From: Vibrio sp. Of7-15
GTDB taxonomy: Bacteria > Pseudomonadota > Gammaproteobacteria > Enterobacterales > Vibrionaceae
Length of the DNA stretch: 64,000 bases
NCBI RefSeq assembly: GCF_022347565.1
Contig: NZ_JAKRGH010000019.1
Span: 1-64,000 of the forward strand
Direction: 5' to 3'
Shown: in pieces, positions 49,476 to 59,116 of the stretch
How positions within the stretch are numbered: the stretch's first letter is position 1
Layout of the letters: each line of letters starts with the position of its first letter
Made by a program: the position numbers and the translations under genes
Notes under the pieces: model-generated
The model's database searches: none
Told to the model about the DNA's origin: nothing
The model's input: the letters and a program-made list of their open reading frames with translations, nothing else

Positions 49476-50297
49476 ATGGCAACATATCTAGTCGGAGACA
49501 TTCAAGGATGCTTAGATGATCTTCTCATCTTATTAGAACAAGTTCATTTTAACCCAAACCAAGATCAACTATGGTTAACGGGAGATTTAGTGGCTCGTGG
49601 GCCGAAATCCCTAGAGACTCTTCGATTTGTAAAAGAACTGGGCCAAGCCGCTATTACTGTTCTCGGTAACCACGACTTACATCTATTAGCCGTGTCTCAA
49701 GGCATTGCCAAAGTCAAAGCTAAAGACAAAACAGCCCCTATTTTTGAAGCACCAGACAGTCAAGAACTGATTCATTGGCTACGCCACCAACCTCTACTGG
49801 CCAAGCACCCTCAACATAACTTTATTATGAGCCATGCGGGGATCTCCCCCCAATGGAATACAACAGTAGCTCAAGAGTGTGCTCAGGAAGTTGAAGCCAT
49901 ATTACAAAGTGACGACTGGGTATGGCTCCTAGCAAACATGTACAGCAATATGCCCGACCAATGGCACCCTTCACTGCAAGGCATCGAACGTTATCGCTAT
50001 ATTATTAATGCATTCACTCGTATGCGTTTTTGTTTTCCAGATGGCCGACTAGACATGGCCTGTAAACTGCCTTTCGAGCAAGTGGATCCCAATGAGCTCA
50101 TGCCATGGTTTCAACTGAATAATCGACAACATATTAAAGAAAAGATTATTTTTGGGCACTGGGCTGCGTTGATGGGCCACCAAGATACGAATGTCATAGG
50201 ACTTGATACTGGGTGTGTCTGGGGCAATTGCATGACCTTATTACGCTGGGAAGATAAACAAATGTTTAGCACTCCCTGCCCGGTGTACAGCGGTTAA
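49476..50297 (+). CDS. apaH: Diadenosine tetraphosphatase (symmetrical)
   Basis: Hydrolyses Ap4A to two ADP. It can also remove Np4 caps from RNA. The 273-aa metallophosphatase shows [31 protein letters not shown] and [10 protein letters not shown] in order. It starts 15 bases after apaG and ends the operon. Confidence 0.96.
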   Translation: MATYLVGDIQGCLDDLLILLEQVHFNPNQDQLWLTGDLVARGPKSLETLRFVKELGQAAITVLGNHDLHLLAVSQGIAKVKAKDKTAPIFEAPDSQELIHWLRHQPLLAKHPQHNFIMSHAGISPQWNTTVAQECAQEVEAILQSDDWVWLLANMYSNMPDQWHPSLQGIERYRYIINAFTRMRFCFPDGRLDMACKLPFEQVDPNELMPWFQLNNRQHIKEKIIFGHWAALMGHQDTNVIGLDTGCVWGNCMTLLRWEDKQMFSTPCPVYSG

Positions 50298-50304
50298 AAC
50301 AAAT

Positions 50305-50343
50305 AAAAAGGCTGCTAATCGTTTGATTAACAGCCCTCTTTCA
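50305..50343. terminator. Bidirectional terminator between apaH and folA
   Basis: An imperfect stem based on GGCTG...AATC and GATT...CAGCC is flanked by an A-run and a TCTTTC tract, between converging genes. Confidence 0.6.
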
Positions 50344-50359
50344 ATCACATGCAGATTAA

Positions 50360-50842
50360 TTAGCTACGCTCTAGAACCACAAACTCCATGTCATATTGAT
50401 TCTTTTCATCGGCATTGTAATGTTCAACATGAGCCTTCTGCCATCCTTCACCCCAATCTGGGAATTGTGTATCTCCACCAATATCTGCATCAATAAAAGT
50501 TAAATACAATCGATCAGCTTCAGTTAAGCACGCCGAGTAAATACTCCCGCCACCAATGATCATCAACTCCTCACACTGACCCGCCGCTTTTTTAGCTTCA
50601 GTAATACTTGTTACTACAACTACACCATCAGCAGTAAAATCCTGATTGCGGCTAATCACAATATTCAAACGGCCAGGTAAAGGGCGACCAATTGACTCAA
50701 AAGTTTTGCGCCCCATCACAATAGGCTTACTCATCGTACATTGCTTAAACCAAGCAAAGTCGGCGGGTAGATGCCACGGCATTTGATTGTCTTTACCAAT
50801 CACTCGATCTTTTGCCATCGCGGCAATCATACTGATTTTCAC
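50360..50842 (-). CDS. folA: Dihydrofolate reductase
   Basis: Reduces dihydrofolate with NADPH; the trimethoprim target. The 160-aa product shows MIAAMAKDRVIGKDNQMPWHLPADFAWFK (with Asp27 equivalent), MGRKTFESIGRPLPGRLNIVISR and IIGGGSIY. Length equals the E. coli type. The ATG at 50842 has AGGAGA upstream. It is convergent with apaH, as in E. coli. Confidence 0.97.
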   Translation of the reverse strand: MKISMIAAMAKDRVIGKDNQMPWHLPADFAWFKQCTMSKPIVMGRKTFESIGRPLPGRLNIVISRNQDFTADGVVVVTSITEAKKAAGQCEELMIIGGGSIYSACLTEADRLYLTFIDADIGGDTQFPDWGEGWQKAHVEHYNADEKNQYDMEFVVLERS

Positions 50843-50867
50843 TTTGCTCTCCTAAATATGGGCATGT

Positions 50868-51335
50868 TTATACGATTGAGCGACGACGGTAAAACAGCAG
50901 CCCCGGCATCGCAAGACCTATCGCTAAGGCGGCAATAATAAACAAGGTTTTAATAAAATTCTCGATTAAAATAGCCCATAACTCTGGCGAATAACCAACG
51001 TGATTAATTTCTACGACGGCAATCATAGCTTTAAAAGCAAACACACCAGGTACCATTGGGATCATAGCAGCCACTGTAAATACTTTCGGGTGAGCCAATA
51101 AACGGCGAGACCAATGAACACCGATCATACCAACTAAGGTTGCTGCACCTAAAGTCGCCCACTCAATAGGAACACCGTATTCCATCAAGATATAGCGGGA
51201 TCCATGACCAATCGCTCCCCCTATTGCACAATATTTTAACGCTCTTTCAGGCACATTAAAAACCAAGGCAAACCCAACAGCAGGCACCATAGCCAACAAC
51301 ATATCACGCAGGAGCCCGAGTAATAAATCCATCAT
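50868..51335 (-). CDS. yjjB: YjjB-type membrane protein (ThrE_2 family)
   Basis: A 155-aa four-helix membrane protein. It matches YjjB (LLLGLLRDMLLAMVPAVGFALVFNVP; MVPGVFAFKAM). With YjjP it forms a split ThrE-like exporter, reported in E. coli to export succinate. Its ATG overlaps the yjjP stop (TGATG), giving coupled translation. Confidence 0.88.
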   Translation of the reverse strand: MMDLLLGLLRDMLLAMVPAVGFALVFNVPERALKYCAIGGAIGHGSRYILMEYGVPIEWATLGAATLVGMIGVHWSRRLLAHPKVFTVAAMIPMVPGVFAFKAMIAVVEINHVGYSPELWAILIENFIKTLFIIAALAIGLAMPGLLFYRRRSIV

Positions 51336-52126
51336 CAATTAACCCACCCCCAGACTCCAAGCGCGTTCATCGCTCCAACAATCCCAATACTAGTCGCTAG
51401 CGTCAGTAAGCTAGCCATCGTCCATCGCGCAATGCCCATATTGATGTAGCCTTTGATCATGTCAGCGATCGCATTAATTAAAGGAAAACCTGGAACCAAC
51501 ATTAATACTGAAGAAGCCATGGCCAGAAAAGGTTGATCCCCCACTTGGAAAACAATGGCTTGCCCTGAAATTAGAGTCGTAACAAAAGCAGTAATACCGA
51601 AGTTAAGCAGAGGATTAAAATGGCGATGGGCAATCTCTTGGCGAATGATCATTCCCACCGAAGAAGCTAAAAAAGTGATCATGAATACTGGCCAGTCACC
51701 GCCAGCTAATGAACTAAAGCAAGCACAAGAAAGCCCAATCATAAATACAACTAACCAACGGTTATAACGAGCCAAGCTAATATTCTTTAACTTTTCATGT
51801 GCTGATGACACATCAAACAGTCCTTTTTCCGTCATAATGCATACGCGCTGGATCTCCGTGATCACTCGCATATTGATCCCTCGATCTGGGCAACGACGTG
51901 TTGTCGTCATACAATGCTCTTGCACTACCGTTGTGATCACTAAAGAACTGGCTGATAAGGACGTTTCCACATTATCTGCCCCACAAGCCACACCAATACG
52001 CCGACTAATATCAGCCACTAATGTGCTTTCAGCACCATGTTGTAGCAACATCTGTCCTGCTTGCGCAACCAACCGTGAAATCTTTCTCTGATCTTGCTCA
52101 GACAAGCTCTGCCTTGATCTTGTCAT
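51335..52126 (-). CDS. yjjP: YjjP-type membrane protein (ThrE family)
   Basis: A 263-aa partner of YjjB. A cytoplasmic N-terminal part of about 110 residues (LLQHGAESTLVADISRRIG; DRGINMRVITEIQ) is followed by five membrane segments, including LVPGFPLINAIADMIKGYINMG. It is close to E. coli YjjP. The ATG at 52126 has a purine-rich AGGTGGGGG upstream; an upstream GTG at 52135 is an alternative. Confidence 0.88.
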   Translation of the reverse strand: MTRSRQSLSEQDQRKISRLVAQAGQMLLQHGAESTLVADISRRIGVACGADNVETSLSASSLVITTVVQEHCMTTTRRCPDRGINMRVITEIQRVCIMTEKGLFDVSSAHEKLKNISLARYNRWLVVFMIGLSCACFSSLAGGDWPVFMITFLASSVGMIIRQEIAHRHFNPLLNFGITAFVTTLISGQAIVFQVGDQPFLAMASSVLMLVPGFPLINAIADMIKGYINMGIARWTMASLLTLATSIGIVGAMNALGVWGWVN

Positions 52127-52202
52127 TTCCCCCACCTTTCCTTCAAAAATAAATTGAAAAGATAGTGTGACGGAAAAATAATCGCTCTGTTATGACACAA
52201 AT

Positions 52203-52234
52203 AAAAAAAGCCACAATGATTGCGGCTTTTTTTG
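52203..52234 (-). terminator. Terminator of obgE
   Basis: AAAAAGCCGCAAT and ATTGTGGCTTTTT arms (one mismatch) with a T-run on the minus strand, just past the obgE stop. Confidence 0.8.
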
Positions 52235-52258
52235 AACAATTAGTTTTCGGTAATAAGA

Positions 52259-53455
<1,197 letters not shown>

Positions 53456-53691
53456 TTATGTGTCGAGTGATAACCTTTCTCGTCAACCATAGATGCTTAA
53501 TCATTAGTTTAGGTCAGAATATGGCGCAGTAAATATTAGCAGGGCTGCTCTACTGAGGTTATACATCGAAACTCAATGATCTTATCAAGATCATTCTAGG
53601 TGCTACTTAAGATAAATAAGGATCCATCACCAAGTTACTGTTTTTCACTTGATTATTGATAGCCTTAAAAAGTAAGACTGTTCATATAAAT

Positions 53692-53721
53692 AAAAAGCCC
53701 CGCCGTTATGGCAGGGCTTTA
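53692..53721 (-). terminator. Terminator of rplU-rpmA
   Basis: On the minus strand AAAGCCCTGCC and GGCGGGGCTTT arms are followed by TTATTT. It lies 20 bases past rpmA and separates the operon from obgE. The rest of the 53435-53740 gap holds no gene that I can see. Confidence 0.8.
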
Positions 53722-53740
53722 ATGTTCAGCGAAAAGCTAA

Positions 53741-54010
<270 letters not shown>

Positions 54011-54015
54011 TTAGA

Positions 54016-54327
54016 TTAAGCGCTGATGCCAGTAATTTTGACTTCAGTGAACCATTGACGGTGGCCCATTTGCTTACGAGAATGCTTACGACGACGGAAC
54101 TTAACGATTTTTACTTTATCGCCACGACCGTGCTTAACTACTTCTGCAGTTACTTTACCGCCAGCAACTAGAGGTGCACCAACAGTGATCTCTTCACCGT
54201 TAGCAATCATAAGAACGTTGTCAAATTCAACAGCTGAACCAGTTTCAACATCCAATTTTTCCAAACGAAGAGTTTGGCCTTCGCTTACACGGTGTTGTTT
54301 ACCACCACTTTGGAAAACAGCGTACAT
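54016..54327 (-). CDS. rplU: 50S ribosomal protein L21
   Basis: A 103-aa ribosomal protein: [25 protein letters not shown] at the start, and [16 protein letters not shown] for rRNA binding near the end. It is transcribed divergently from ispB, as in E. coli and Vibrio. Confidence 0.98.
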   Translation of the reverse strand: MYAVFQSGGKQHRVSEGQTLRLEKLDVETGSAVEFDNVLMIANGEEITVGAPLVAGGKVTAEVVKHGRGDKVKIVKFRRRKHSRKQMGHRQWFTEVKITGISA

Positions 54328-54600
54328 AGTTTACTCCGCTTTTTCCGCACGACCTCATGCCTGTTTGTAGGGCTAAATGGGTGTGCGCTAAACTTATCAT
54401 CAATAGGGCGCAGATTCTACGCGAATGTCTCCCCGCTGACAACCCATTAAACTAAGAAAAATGGCGAAAAGCTAAACAATATAAAAATCTCCGGATTAAA
54501 CCCTTGTTGAGGCTGTATAGAGCGGGTCATTTTGGTGTACTATCTGCCAATTAATTGAAAATAACTAGCCTCATCAGGCCTTACACTTGCTGGAAGTACA

Positions 54601-55572
54601 ATGGATTTTAAAGCTATCCAGGCTCTTACTGCCGACGATATGGCAAAAGTAGATGAAAAGATACTTGCCCAACTCAATTCAGATGTCGCATTAATCAATC
54701 AGCTTGGTTTTTATATCGTCAGTGGCGGTGGAAAACGTCTACGTCCAATGCTGGCGATTTTATCCGCAAAAGCACTAGGTTACCAAGGTGAAGGCCACAT
54801 CACTGCCGCAGCCTTCATTGAATTTATTCACACCGCCACACTTCTGCACGACGACGTGGTCGATGAGTCGGATATGCGCCGTGGCAAAGCAACCGCTAAT
54901 GCCGCCTTCGGTAATGCAGCCAGCGTATTGGTCGGTGATTTTATTTACACGCGTTCATTCCAAATGATGACCAGCTTAGGATCCTTAAAGATCCTCGGTC
55001 TAATGAGTGATGCCGTTAACGTGATCGCAGAAGGTGAAGTTCTGCAATTAATGAATTGTAATGATCCTGACACGACTGAAGCCAGTTACATGCAGGTGAT
55101 CTACTCAAAAACCGCTCGCTTATTTGAATCAGCTACCCAGATTGGCGCGATCTTACAAGATGCCTCTCCTGAAATAGAGCTAGCGCTACAAAACTACGGT
55201 AAATACCTAGGAACCGCATTCCAGCTGATCGACGACGTGTTGGACTACACCGCAGACGGTAAAGAAATGGGGAAAAATGTAGGCGATGATCTTGCCGAAG
55301 GCAAACCGACCCTCCCTCTTCTCCATGCTATGCGTAACGGTAATGAAGAACAGGCCGCAATGATCCGTGAGGCGATCGAAAAAGCAAATGGTATGGAAAA
55401 GCTTGATGCGATATTAGAAGCCATGGATCAAGCTGGCTCATTAGCTTACACCCAACAGCGCGCAGAGCAAGAAGCAGACAAAGCCATTGCCGAGCTAACG
55501 ATCTTACCAGACTCGTTATATAAAGAAGCATTGATCACTTTGGCGCATTTAGCTGTGAAACGAAACAAATAA
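54601..55572 (+). CDS. ispB: Octaprenyl diphosphate synthase
   Basis: Makes the C40 side chain of ubiquinone and menaquinone. The 323-aa trans-prenyltransferase has the first Asp-rich motif LLHDDVVDESDMRRGK (near 82) and the second LIDDVLDYTADGKEMGKN (near 211). Length and neighbours are standard. ATG at 54601, after GGAAGTACA. Confidence 0.96.
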   Translation: MDFKAIQALTADDMAKVDEKILAQLNSDVALINQLGFYIVSGGGKRLRPMLAILSAKALGYQGEGHITAAAFIEFIHTATLLHDDVVDESDMRRGKATANAAFGNAASVLVGDFIYTRSFQMMTSLGSLKILGLMSDAVNVIAEGEVLQLMNCNDPDTTEASYMQVIYSKTARLFESATQIGAILQDASPEIELALQNYGKYLGTAFQLIDDVLDYTADGKEMGKNVGDDLAEGKPTLPLLHAMRNGNEEQAAMIREAIEKANGMEKLDAILEAMDQAGSLAYTQQRAEQEADKAIAELTILPDSLYKEALITLAHLAVKRNK

Positions 55573-55636
55573 CCGCTACCTCTTTAAAAAGCACTTACTA
55601 CACTTAAATAGTGAGCGAGAAGAGTTGAGGTTGCAG

Positions 55637-55828
55637 ATGGATAAAAAATACTTAAAGCCAGGTATGCTTGTTGAGTGTCCTGACGGAGTTGCTGAAGTCA
55701 TACTGGTTGATGAAAGCCATGATAACGTCATCGTTGAGAGGCAAGATGATCACAGCCACCTCACTGTAGCGTGTAAAGACATAGATGATCAGCCACAATT
55801 GCATAATTCTGATGACATCTATTATTAG
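55637..55828 (+). CDS. Hypothetical small acidic protein, 63 aa
   Basis: A 63-aa protein starting MDKKYLKPGMLVECPDGVA, with GAGG six bases before its ATG. The beginning has the feel of a small beta-barrel (KPGMLVECPDGVAEVILVD), and the end is acidic and polar. It stands alone between ispB and a clear terminator, so it is probably a real gene. I do not recognise a function. Confidence 0.65.
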   Translation: MDKKYLKPGMLVECPDGVAEVILVDESHDNVIVERQDDHSHLTVACKDIDDQPQLHNSDDIYY

Positions 55829-55835
55829 TACCCAC

Positions 55836-55868
55836 TAAAAAAGCGGCTGTTCTCACAGCCGCTTTGTT
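55836..55868. terminator. Terminator after the 63-aa gene
   Basis: AAAGCGGCTGT and ACAGCCGCTTT arms with a short loop and a T-rich end, flanked by A-rich sequence on the other side. It may serve both the 63-aa gene and mdh. Confidence 0.8.
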
Positions 55869-55912
55869 TATGTCTTCATCGCCTTTAAAGCGAGGCACAC
55901 ATAGTGATTTGC

Positions 55913-56848
55913 TTATTTAGCGAACTCTTCACCAATCTTGATATCACCTTTCAGTGTATCTAGCATATCGTCCAATGCTTTTTGTTCAAAAGCACTTAAC
56001 TCACCATAGCTTTGCACTTCTTCAATGCCATCTTTACCTAATAAAATAGGTTGTGCGAAGAAGCGAGCATGTGGGCCCTCACCTTCAACATAAGCACATT
56101 CAACAACACCTTGCTCACCTTGTAAGGCTTTAACAAGAGCAAGACCAAAACGACAAGCAGCCTGACCCATAGACAATGTCGCTGAACCGCCACCAGCTTT
56201 GGCTTCTACTACTTCAGTACCAGCATTTTGAATACGTTTTGTTAGAGCTGCTGTTTCTTCATCAGTAAACTCAACACCTTCTACTTGAGACAGCAGTGGC
56301 AGAATCGTTACACCGGAGTGACCACCAATCACAGGAACACGGATATCACCTGGATCTTTGTCTTTTAGCTCAGCAACAAATGTTTCAGAACGAATCACAT
56401 CAAGTGTCGTCACACCAAATAGCTTACGCTTATCGTAAACACCCGCTTTTTTCAGCACTTCAGCTGCAATTGCAACGGTAGTGTTTACTGGGTTAGTAAT
56501 GATACCAACACAAGCTTCAGGGCAAACTACCGCAATTTTTTCAGCTAAAGACTTAACGATCCCTGCATTTACGTTGAACAGATCCGCACGATCCATGCCC
56601 GGTTTACGAGCTACGCCTGCAGAAATCAGGACCACATCAGCGCCTTCCAGTGCTGGTGTTGGATCTTCACCACAGTAGCCTTTGATCGACACTGGCGTCG
56701 GGATATGACTAAGATCAGCCGCAACACCAGGTGTTACAGGAGCAATGTCATACAAAGCAAGATCAGATCCTGCTGGTAAACGGTTTTTCAGTAGTAGGGC
56801 TAACGCTTGACCAATACCACCAGCGGCGCCAATCACAGCAACTTTCAT
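55913..56848 (-). CDS. mdh: Malate dehydrogenase
   Basis: TCA-cycle enzyme interconverting malate and oxaloacetate with NAD. The 311-aa product has the NAD motif [15 protein letters not shown], the substrate arginines in [16 protein letters not shown] and [16 protein letters not shown], and the catalytic His in [16 protein letters not shown]. Length is that of enterobacterial Mdh. It is divergent from argR, the usual gammaproteobacterial arrangement. Confidence 0.98.
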   Translation of the reverse strand: MKVAVIGAAGGIGQALALLLKNRLPAGSDLALYDIAPVTPGVAADLSHIPTPVSIKGYCGEDPTPALEGADVVLISAGVARKPGMDRADLFNVNAGIVKSLAEKIAVVCPEACVGIITNPVNTTVAIAAEVLKKAGVYDKRKLFGVTTLDVIRSETFVAELKDKDPGDIRVPVIGGHSGVTILPLLSQVEGVEFTDEETAALTKRIQNAGTEVVEAKAGGGSATLSMGQAACRFGLALVKALQGEQGVVECAYVEGEGPHARFFAQPILLGKDGIEEVQSYGELSAFEQKALDDMLDTLKGDIKIGEEFAK

Positions 56849-57174
56849 GTTCGTTCTCCTTTACGATAGAAGTTTTTATTTTATTACTCTTTCTCAGACT
56901 TAAATTGACGTTATAGCAAGCTGATAATAAATACAATCAACCCACGTCAGCTTTGCGACCTTACGCAACACCATCTTAAACGTGCTACAATAGGGTCACA
57001 ATAAAAAGCGTCCTAAGCCAAGCTAAGCCTCTAACTAATGTGAACTGGTTGGCATAATTGACTTACCTCAAACACAGAGTGACTTAAGCGCCAGTTTTTA
57101 GGTCTACATTTGCTGCCACTTAGAAAGGTATGCGAAAATAACTCTTATTCCACGTCCCTAAAACACGAAACGAT
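56849..57174. other. Divergent mdh / argR promoter region
   Basis: About 325 bp without a gene. It carries the divergent promoters of mdh and argR. I looked for arginine boxes and found only weak candidates, so none is annotated. Confidence 0.4.
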
Positions 57175-57645
57175 ATGCGAAATACAGAAAAGCACGACAA
57201 CCTAGTCAAAGCGTTTAAAGCCATTTTAAAAGAAGAACGATTTGGCTCTCAGGGAGAAATTGTTGATGCATTAAAACTGCATGGTTTTGATAACATCAAC
57301 CAATCTAAAGTCTCTCGTATGCTCACCAAGTTTGGTGCAGTTCGTACCCGTAACGCAAAAATGGAGATGGTTTACTGTCTGCCAGCAGAACTTGGTGTTC
57401 CAACCACAACCAGCTCTTTACGTGAGCTTGTTATGGATATTGATCATAACAATGCATTGGTGGTTATCCACACGGGCCCAGGCGCAGCGCAGTTGATCGC
57501 CCGCTTACTAGACTCACTAGGCAAAGCTGAAGGTATTTTAGGCGTAGTTGCAGGCGATGATACGATTTTCATCACACCTACCATCAATATTTCGACGACT
57601 GAACTTTATCAGTCAGTTTGTGATTTATTCGACTATTCTGCTTAA
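57175..57645 (+). CDS. argR: Arginine repressor
   Basis: Hexameric arginine-responsive repressor and Xer recombination accessory factor. The 156-aa product has an N-terminal winged helix ([28 protein letters not shown]). The C-terminal oligomerisation and arginine domain has [18 protein letters not shown] and [11 protein letters not shown]. Length equals E. coli ArgR. Confidence 0.97.
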   Translation: MRNTEKHDNLVKAFKAILKEERFGSQGEIVDALKLHGFDNINQSKVSRMLTKFGAVRTRNAKMEMVYCLPAELGVPTTTSSLRELVMDIDHNNALVVIHTGPGAAQLIARLLDSLGKAEGILGVVAGDDTIFITPTINISTTELYQSVCDLFDYSA

Positions 57646-57652
57646 TTTTTCA

Positions 57653-57672
57653 TTGGGGGGCGACCCCCAAAC
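57653..57672. repeat. GC-rich hairpin downstream of argR
   Basis: TTGGGGG and CCCCCAA arms with a four-base loop directly after argR. There is no T-run, so the role is uncertain. It may act as a weak terminator or 3' stabiliser. Confidence 0.45.
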
Positions 57673-57790
57673 TGTGAAAATCATCACATTTCAGCCCCTA
57701 CCCCAATAGCTCACTCTGCTTCATAACATCATACGAATCAATATAATAAACTATTTTTCATTATTTTCACTTTGTGTTTATATCGCAAAA

Positions 57791-57820
57791 TTGACATTTT
57801 ATTGTTAACAGTGTTTTAAA
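57791..57820 (+). promoter_or_regulatory. Candidate promoter of the TAXI transporter operon
   Basis: Consensus TTGACA at 57791, a 17-base spacer and TTTTAA. It lies about 170 bases upstream of the binding-protein gene. The long leader also contains a GTTTCC/GGAAAC inverted repeat near 57882-57900. Confidence 0.5.
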
Positions 57821-57988
57821 ATTCGTTTACTAGTTTGATATGATTTAGCCGCTTTTCAGCTGTCATAGTAGAAAAGATGCCGTTTCCAAATCAGGAAACC
57901 TTAGTAGAGGGACTCTAGGGGCTCTTTAAATAGTGCTTTTAGGACTATCTTTAACTGAGAAACATAATAAATATAGGAAGGGAATTTC

Positions 57989-58957
57989 ATGGCATTTAAA
58001 AATCTTGTGAAAGTAACTGCAATTGCTGCCGCGATGGCTGGTGCAGGTGCTGCTAACGCTCAAGAATTTATCACTATCGGTACGGGATCTGTTACTGGTG
58101 TTTATTACCCAACTGGTGGCGCAATTTGTAAGCTAGTAAACAAAGGCCGTAAAGAACACAATGTTCGTTGTTCGGTTGAGTCTACTGGTGGTTCTATTTA
58201 CAACGTAAATACCATCCGTGCAGGCGAGCTTGATTTTGGTATCGTACAGTCTGACTGGCAGTACCATGGCTATAACGGCACGAGCAAATTTGAGCAACAA
58301 GGTCCGTACAAGAAACTGCGTGCTATGTTCTCTCTACACACAGAACCATTCAACATCATTGCTCGTGCAGACTCTGGCATCAACAACGTTGCTGATCTTG
58401 CTGGCAAGCGTGTAAACATTGGAAACCCTGGTTCTGGTGACCGTGCGACCATGAGCGTTGTAATGGATTCAATGGGTTGGACAAATGACAGCTTTAAACT
58501 GGCTTCTGAACTAAAAGGCTCTGAGCGCTCTCAAGCACTTTGTGATAACAAAATTGATGCGTTCATCTACATGGTTGGCCATCCAAATGGTTCAATCAAA
58601 GAAGCAACAACGTCTTGTGATGCAAAACTCGTTTCTGCAACTGGCCCACAAATCGACAAAATCGTTTCTGATAACCCTTACTACGCTTACAGCACAGTCC
58701 CTGCTGGCATGTACCGTGGTACAGAGTCAGACGTAAACAGCTTCGGTGTTGCAGCAACAATGGTTACTACATCTGATGTATCAGATAACGTTGCTTATAA
58801 CGTAGCTAAGTCTGTATTCGAAAACTTCGATACCTTCAAGCGCCTACACCCTGCGTTTGCAAACCTGAAGAAAGAAGACATGGTAAAAGCAGGTCTTTCT
58901 ATTCCTCTACACCCAGGTGCAGCACGTTACTACAAAGAAGTTGGTCTGCTTAAATAA
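57989..58957 (+). CDS. TAXI-family TRAP transporter solute-binding protein
   Basis: Periplasmic binding protein of a TRAP transporter. The 322-aa product has a signal peptide ending GAANAQ. The TAXI motif block is FITIGTGSVTGVYYPTGGAICKLVNK, followed by VESTGGSIYNVNTIRAGELDFGIVQSDWQYH. The ligand is unknown; studied TAXI proteins often bind dicarboxylates or amino acids such as glutamate. It has a good GGAAGGG before its ATG and a biased codon pattern. A terminator-like hairpin follows before the permease gene. Confidence 0.93.
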   Translation: MAFKNLVKVTAIAAAMAGAGAANAQEFITIGTGSVTGVYYPTGGAICKLVNKGRKEHNVRCSVESTGGSIYNVNTIRAGELDFGIVQSDWQYHGYNGTSKFEQQGPYKKLRAMFSLHTEPFNIIARADSGINNVADLAGKRVNIGNPGSGDRATMSVVMDSMGWTNDSFKLASELKGSERSQALCDNKIDAFIYMVGHPNGSIKEATTSCDAKLVSATGPQIDKIVSDNPYYAYSTVPAGMYRGTESDVNSFGVAATMVTTSDVSDNVAYNVAKSVFENFDTFKRLHPAFANLKKEDMVKAGLSIPLHPGAARYYKEVGLLK

Positions 58958-59001
58958 GCACCGCTAATTCTACCTTAGGAAGCTACTTTGCCTCCTGAAT
59001 G

Positions 59002-59030
59002 CGCCGCAGTTCCTGCGGCGTTTGTTTTTC
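59002..59030 (+). terminator. Intercistronic terminator between TAXI binding protein and permease
   Basis: CGCCGCAG and CTGCGGCG arms with a three-base loop, then TTTGTTTTT, between two genes of one transporter. It probably gives more binding protein than permease by partial read-through. Confidence 0.75.
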
Positions 59031-59116
59031 CAACCTATTGTTCTAGTTTTTAGCAACACATCTACACTGTACATTAGGTCAAATAATAACCAGCCCATCA
59101 ATAAGGAAAAAAGTAC

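Noticed and set aside
56900-57000. Arginine boxes in the mdh-argR gap
   Set aside because: Only weak matches to the TGAAT...ATTCA consensus were seen, not enough to annotate.
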